Positions 54,883-60,000 of a stretch of DNA of 60,000 bases are shown piece after piece. Both the position numbers and the translations under genes were made by a program. The stretch lies in contig NC_049980.1 in assembly GCF_000003815.2 (NCBI RefSeq), positions 13,471,570 to 13,531,569 on the forward strand. Reading direction: 5' to 3'. Source of the stretch: Branchiostoma floridae. Its lineage: Eukaryota; Chordata; Leptocardii; Amphioxiformes; Branchiostomatidae. Under the pieces are notes generated by a model. The model saw nothing but the letters and a program-made list of their open reading frames with translations, was not told where the DNA came from and did not search any database. Each line of letters starts with the position of its first letter. Positions within the stretch are counted from its first letter, which is position 1.

Positions 54883-57497
54883 GAACCTGCGATGATTACA
54901 CGACGACAGGCAACCACATGTTTTTTTGTGGAAAGACCGCTTGTTACGCCACATAGCTTGGAATCGGACTCTAGTAAACTTAGTTTTGGAAGTATGGACA
55001 ATTACTCAGTAGTTTAGGTGATAAATAGAGCTGCACGTTACACAACATATACAACAGCTTGCTTATTCAAAAATTAGGGCACTTGTAACTGCGAGGTTTC
55101 CTTTTTTTATGAACACTCACATTGCTGAGTATTTAATCACCAGGCCAAGGTGGATCCTTGTTTGTTTGTTTTTTTGCTTCCAATTCAGCATTTAGATATT
55201 CAAGTCCTATTGATTCCCATTGTCTATTAAGGTCCCCTTTCCAGCAGATGGCTGGGCCCCTTAAATTGCATTGTGGAAATTCCTATATGCTGTAAAAGTA
55301 AGATTTAAAAGATAAAGAAGACAGTCGATCTTTATCTATGGAATTCCTTGAGCAATCTTTCAAATCTTTGGTAGTTGATTAATCGCAGCATCTTGTGAAA
55401 AGGGTGTGTAACGTGTGATGACCAAGTGACCTTGTAAATTGATAATGCCAGCACTTACGTGTTTCCAAACGTGGTGTGGGCCCATAAGAAGGGTAAGATT
55501 AAATGGTACGGAGGTAGAGAGCCCCATGTAACGCGCAGAACTCGACTTAGCATAGTTTAACTGTCCGTCAAATGTGTCATTTATCTTATCACCCGCCTAC
55601 TCGTCTCAAAAAACATTGTCCTTCATCTTTAGGGCAGGAAGCGAGGAAAGCACCTATTGGCACGAAGCTTTGTTGAATTGCTTTTGGAAGCTTATTTAAA
55701 GTCGTTAGAAACTGAGTTATCATTGTTGCTTGTGGCTTGTTAAATCTACTGGACCCGTTCTTCTCTGTTAGCATAGTGTTACATACAAACTAGTTATTGC
55801 ACTATGTGGTTCCATAAACATGGTATATTGTGCTACATGTGACATGAATATAAAATTGATAAATGGTATCTGTATTGTGTATTAGTAATAAAATGATTAT
55901 CTATCTACGTTGAAAGAACACCTTATAGGCATAGACACCGTTAAAGGTATCCATGGCAAGTATAGACGACACTGCCAACACTCTTCTGATGTAATAAAGA
56001 CAAAGAAGATAAAATATCATAGTCTGAAACAGCTCTATTATTAATTATTAGATAGAATACTCCAAGTTGAGTCAATGGATAAAAGAATAAATCTAGATTG
56101 CAATCTTTTTCATCTCTTGATGTTTCTATTTATATCCATCAAAATAGGAATGGTAATGTGTTTGTCAACCGTAGACGAAAAGGACGAACGCTGGAGATTT
56201 CTTTTTCCAGAGAAGGGAGAAATTGGGATCGCTTAAGAAGATCTCTCTGTCACTCAATGTTGCACGTAATGTGTACGACCTTTATCGAGTCATTTGCGGA
56301 GGCGAACTGTGATATTTCCTGTCCATCAAGTCTGGATTAATGGTCAACAGGTGCCCACCCTGGGAAAAACTAATAGTCCATTGCTTTACGCAATAGGCCG
56401 ACACAAATGTTCGAACATTTCAGAATACTTTTTACGTAACGAAATAATCTTTTCTCAATTGAAGAAAACCGTATTCCTTTCAAACGATGTCAAAAGATAT
56501 TTAATTCCGATTCTTCCTTTTATTTTGACAATTTATCATATAGATTGAACACAATATCGCAAATAAAGTAGCAATGGCACACGTTGTAGTATTTGGAAAC
56601 ATAAGCATATGTTCATAAATACTCAGCACAAGGATAAAGGTGGTATCTGACTGCACTTGGGGCACCGGTGCGGCACTGCGGGTTCGTTCACTGCGGCACT
56701 GTTGTGTTTTTGCCATGTTTTATTATAATTTAGATGTTCGTAATACGTAAAAGTATGACTTAGAAGACAACCCAAAACGTAAGAAAATTCGTTCTTTATC
56801 TCTGAAATTCGTTGAGTATCTATCGAACCCCGCAGTGCCGCGCAGTTAGATACCACCTTTAAGCCTAAGTATTTTAGCCTTTCGTGGGTTTTATTGTCAT
56901 TTAATTATCATGACGGTCGGTTGCTAGATATAGGGTTACAGTACTCTTTCCCATTGCTAGGGGCGTTTGGGCAAAGTATCGGGTTACAGGAGGCCGATTT
57001 TTTTCTAGCCACATTGGAAAATAACAAAATAGTATGGTCGCTACAAGAATCTCTTTCAAATAAAAGGAAACTAGCGACATTACATATATTTAATGTTGGC
57101 ATTTTGACTTAAGTGGCGATTTTGCGGGATTTTGCCCCCAAGACTGTGGATGAAAAGAGAAAAAGTCAAGCTCCTATGAGCTCCTATGAACTGAAGTTTG
57201 GAATTTTCATTACGATCTACTGAATTGTGCACATTAACATTATATAGTAACAAAGAAGGAGAAACAGATTGTTTGTGCTCTGATATTAAAATACCACTGG
57301 TCATTCGCATTATGCACCTTAAAACCAAATATTTTTCATATACATTGAATTAAATCACTTAATACTTATATAGTTATTAAAGCTTACAAGGAGGATGTAT
57401 TTTGGAAATGAATAGATATCGATATATATGTAACAAGGTATTTAATATATACGTAAATAATTCGCGGGATGATGTAATAGGAAACAGTATGGGGTAA
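54883..57497. other. Intergenic / 3' flank of the prokineticin-like gene
   Basis: No exon recognised. A possible polyadenylation signal AATAAA lies at 55887-55892, about 1 kb after the stop. At 55240-55395 a decayed copy of the MITE family M centre is seen ('ctttatctatggaattcctt'). Family M copy 6 lies at 56635-56862. The frames at 56098-56548 have no recognisable homology. Confidence 0.5.
56635..56862. mobile_element. Short MITE, family M, copy 6
   Basis: It runs from taaaggtggtatctgactgc, acttggggcaccggtgcggc, to 'gaaccccgcagtgccgcgca' and taccaccttta-a. The centre is the inverse orientation of copies 1 and 5 ('ttcgttctttatctctgaaa'). Confidence 0.85.
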
Positions 57498-58336
57498 CTA
57501 ACGGCAGATAGACACACAGCCATGCATTGATAACGGTCCCGTCATCTTCCCAGAGATGGACCAAGTGTCAGTTTTGGGATCGTAACACTCGATGGTGTCA
57601 TGCGCAGCGGTGTCGCCTGTAGCCACGCCCCCTGTGACGTAAATCTTCCCCTCCACAACGGCCGCACCGTGGAAACCACGTCGGAACGTCATGTCACACA
57701 CACGGCTTACCTGCAGACATTTTTAGAGGATTGAAAGATTATCATAGAGGTTATAGAGATTCTTACAGAGGATTTTAAGATTACTGTTTCTGCTAGGGCG
57801 ACTCTTTCAACTTGACGAAGTGACAAAAATCTAAGAACCAAACTTTACACAACTTTTTGAATTTTGTTGTAAAATATCCATATTCCAAAACAAGACACTA
57901 ATTTTGTTTCTACATGCTGCTTTGTTCAATTTATCTAAGGCTTGATGATGATGGTTCGGCAAATATCCTAGAACTGTTGTATGATTTCCATGTTGACTGA
58001 CACTTTTACTGTTAGTACGATGAAACGCCAATAGCCAAACTTACGACCGACAAGAACTGGACAGCACCAAGCGACTACAAGTACCTCCGTCTAACAGAGG
58101 TAACAAACCTGTAGGTAACAAATCAATCCTGCACCGACCTTTTCTGTTTCCGGATCGTACACTACCACCCTCCGGGAACCGCCCCCGAGCACATAGATGA
58201 GTCCGCCCAGCACGACAGCGGGCGCGCACCGGTTGATGACCAGGGATGACTCCATGATGTCCCATTGACTACTCCGGGGAGTAAACCTCTGGATCATCTT
58301 ACAGGAACTGTTGCCTCCGATAACGTACAGTCTCCT
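57498..58336 (-). CDS. Kelch-repeat protein, C-terminal two exons (5' partial)
   Basis: On the minus strand, exon 58336-58139 is followed by the last exon 57710-57498 (TAG), both phase 0, giving 137 residues. The sequence shows kelch hallmarks: RRLYVIGGNSS, LIYVLGGGSRRVVVYDPETE, KIYVTGGVATGD and CYDPKTDTWSISGKM. Each unit has the Gly-Gly followed by Tyr-Asp-Pro and Trp typical of a beta-propeller blade. About three blades are visible. BTB-BACK-kelch proteins (KLHL family, CUL3 adaptors) commonly end this way, but the N-terminal part is outside the window, so BTB cannot be confirmed. The donor is read as aaaag|gtcggt. Confidence 0.82.
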
Positions 58337-60000
58337 CTGTTAACACAAAACGACGATAAAAAAAAACTAGAGAAACAAGAGTTAGAAAAACCTTATACCA
58401 GTAATATTTAGAGCCTTTTTTTAGATTTATTGTTTCATCCTGTAGCATTTGATTTAGAAATAAGGTAGTTATCAGCATAAGCTATTTTGCTTACAATGGT
58501 CCTCTCAACCAAATTTACAAATATCGTACGTGTAAAAGTAATTTCGCTTGTTGGAATTCCATGTTTACGTTTCATCATGATTTATGCAAATGACTTCAAT
58601 ATTTACATAATCTCTGCATAGTGGTGTGCACCTACACATGTCAAACGTGTGTCTTTCCCATAATTTACCATTAGTAGTTATGGCACATCCTCATTGATTT
58701 ATAAATTAGACTCTTATTTGTAAAAAGTGACCATCCACCGATGTGACACCTGCCATGGATTATTGTCCTAATGTGTAAAACACTACATATTCCACATGAA
58801 TTATGAAAATCAAGTCATAATTTGCATGATGCACATTGTACATCGCTCCGTGCATGTACATTGTACATCACATACGCACACACCCGCGCCTATACACACA
58901 CACACAGATACATACACGAAAAACATACCTTTGCCAAATAAACCAGGTTTGTTATGTAGAATGATGTCTGTAGACATAAATTTGTTACTCATTACATTTT
59001 ATTTTATATGCCTGGAGTTGGTTCATAACATTTTGCCATTGCTTAATAACATTTTGCCATTGCTTGTACAAATTAGATCCCTATTTACATAATAATATCA
59101 AATTGTATCAAGCATCACTTAACTTATCAGCATACCAAAAATCATGATGATCCTTTCATCCTTCTTGACTTATTCTCTTTCAAAGTAGGAAACTAAATCG
59201 GCTCCTGCAGTTCAAGGAAAGACGTTAGCGGACCCAAACATACACCTCTTACTCTCTGCCCTCTTTCTCAGTTACATATGTGACAAGTTTGAAAGTCCTA
59301 TCACTGAATGCAGTGGATTTATCAACTTCCCTCATTAATTATGCAAATAAGCTGTTAATTTGCATATCTAGTATCTCATTATGTAAGTTTTTACTTAGGC
59401 AATCTATACCAAAAATCATGACGATCCGTCAACACGTTCATATTTTCCCATTAATTATGCAAATGAGATCATCATCTGCATAATTAATAATGTATTGATA
59501 TTTGTTTCTTTCTCAGCTACAAATGTGACAAGTTTGAAAGTCCTATAAAGGAATGCAGTGGATTTACAAACTTTCCTCATTAATTATGCAAATTAGCTAT
59601 CGATTTGCATAATTAGAATTCCATCATGTAAGTCTTCCCTTTGGCAATCTACATACCAAAAATCATGACGATCAGTCAACACGTTTATATTTTCTCATTA
59701 ATTATGCAAATGAGGCCGTCATTTGTATAATCAATATGCATTGATATTTCTCTCTTTCTCATCTATATATGTGACAAGTTTGAAAGTCCTATCGTGAAAT
59801 GCAGTGGATTTATAAACTTTCCTCATTAATTATGCAAATTAGTTGCTAATTTGCATAATTAGTATTCCATTATGTACATTGTTACTTGGGCTATCTACAT
59901 TCCAAAAATCATGACGATCCATCAACACGTTCTCTAGTTATTCTCGTCCAAAGTTTGAAAGGAAATCGGTGACTGCAGTTCCAAACAAGCCGCTAGGGAG
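58337..60000. other. Intron of the kelch gene, no exon seen
   Basis: Between the acceptor of the kelch exon (ctgttaac on the + strand at 58337) and the window end I find no further kelch or BTB exon. It contains CA-rich sequence near 58880-58910 and the repeat array described next. Confidence 0.6.
59115..60000 (-). repeat. Tandem array (~245-bp period) of the interspersed repeat, inverted
   Basis: Each unit contains 'gtgacaagtttgaaagtcct' (59281, 59527 and 59770), 'tgcagtggattta', 'cattaattatgcaaat' and 'accaaaaatcatgacgatc' (59140, 59410, 59655 and 59903). The complement of the last block occurs in the 40311-41372 copy as 'gatttttggtatgtaggt', so the array is the same family on the other strand. 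It continues past the window end. Confidence 0.8.

Noticed and set aside
54527-54956. Plus-strand frames of 61 and 97 codons around the prokineticin-like exon
   Set aside because: They are out of frame with the cysteine pattern; shadows of exon 54631-54882.
56098-56548. Overlapping plus-strand frames of 80 and 84 codons downstream of the prokineticin-like gene
   Set aside because: No recognisable motif, no continuity between frames and AT-rich composition.
58041-58265. 74-codon minus-strand frame
   Set aside because: It overlaps the kelch exon in another frame and contains no kelch motif.

Overview
The window looks like a chordate genomic contig, most likely from a lancelet (Branchiostoma). 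I infer this from GT-AG genes with many short introns, a kisspeptin-receptor-like GPCR and a prokineticin-like hormone gene close together, a large mosaic VWA/VWD/ZP/SEA membrane protein, and a very dense load of short non-autonomous DNA transposons. There is no bacterial or viral gene content. The species cannot be fixed from the sequence alone.

Layout. (1) About 1.25-20.66 kb, + strand: one gene of at least 34 coding exons. It encodes a secreted-then-membrane-anchored protein of roughly 2,100 residues, in this order: signal peptide, an N-terminal extracellular region interrupted by a Thr/Trp-rich tandem repeat, VWA, EGF, VWD-C8-TIL, two FN3, ZP, two EGF, SEA, EGF, transmembrane helix, short cytoplasmic tail. 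All exon phases are consistent. A 100-N assembly gap at 13471-13570 hides part of the second FN3. (2) About 20.7-33.8 kb: no convincing gene. It holds MITEs and nested transposons (Harbinger-like, piggyBac-like, hAT-like), a fold-back element, a tRNA-like sequence and a possible LINE remnant. (3) About 33.83-43.63 kb, + strand: a five-coding-exon class A GPCR of 383 residues, close to GPR54/kisspeptin receptors, with transposon-filled introns. (4) About 43.6-52.4 kb: no convincing gene; repeats. (5) 52.37-54.88 kb, + strand: a two-exon, 111-residue secreted prokineticin-like protein with the ten-cysteine pattern and an LVLTG start in place of AVITG. Its intron carries a tandem duplication and a 1.1-kb transposon with a 10-bp target duplication. 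(6) 57.5-58.34 kb, - strand: the last two exons of a kelch-repeat protein whose 5' part lies beyond the window. (7) 58.3-60 kb: intron of the kelch gene, ending in a ~245-bp tandem array of a repeat that also occurs at 6.4, 10.2, 32.6 and 40.3 kb.

The four genes are not an operon and no shared pathway is evident. The GPCR and the prokineticin-like ligand are neighbours, but vertebrate prokineticins use a different receptor family (PROKR), so adjacency is not evidence of pairing. The most notable items are the prokineticin homologue, the tryptophan-rich mosaic protein with two predicted furin sites and a predicted SEA self-cleavage site, and several transposons whose boundaries and order of insertion can be read directly.
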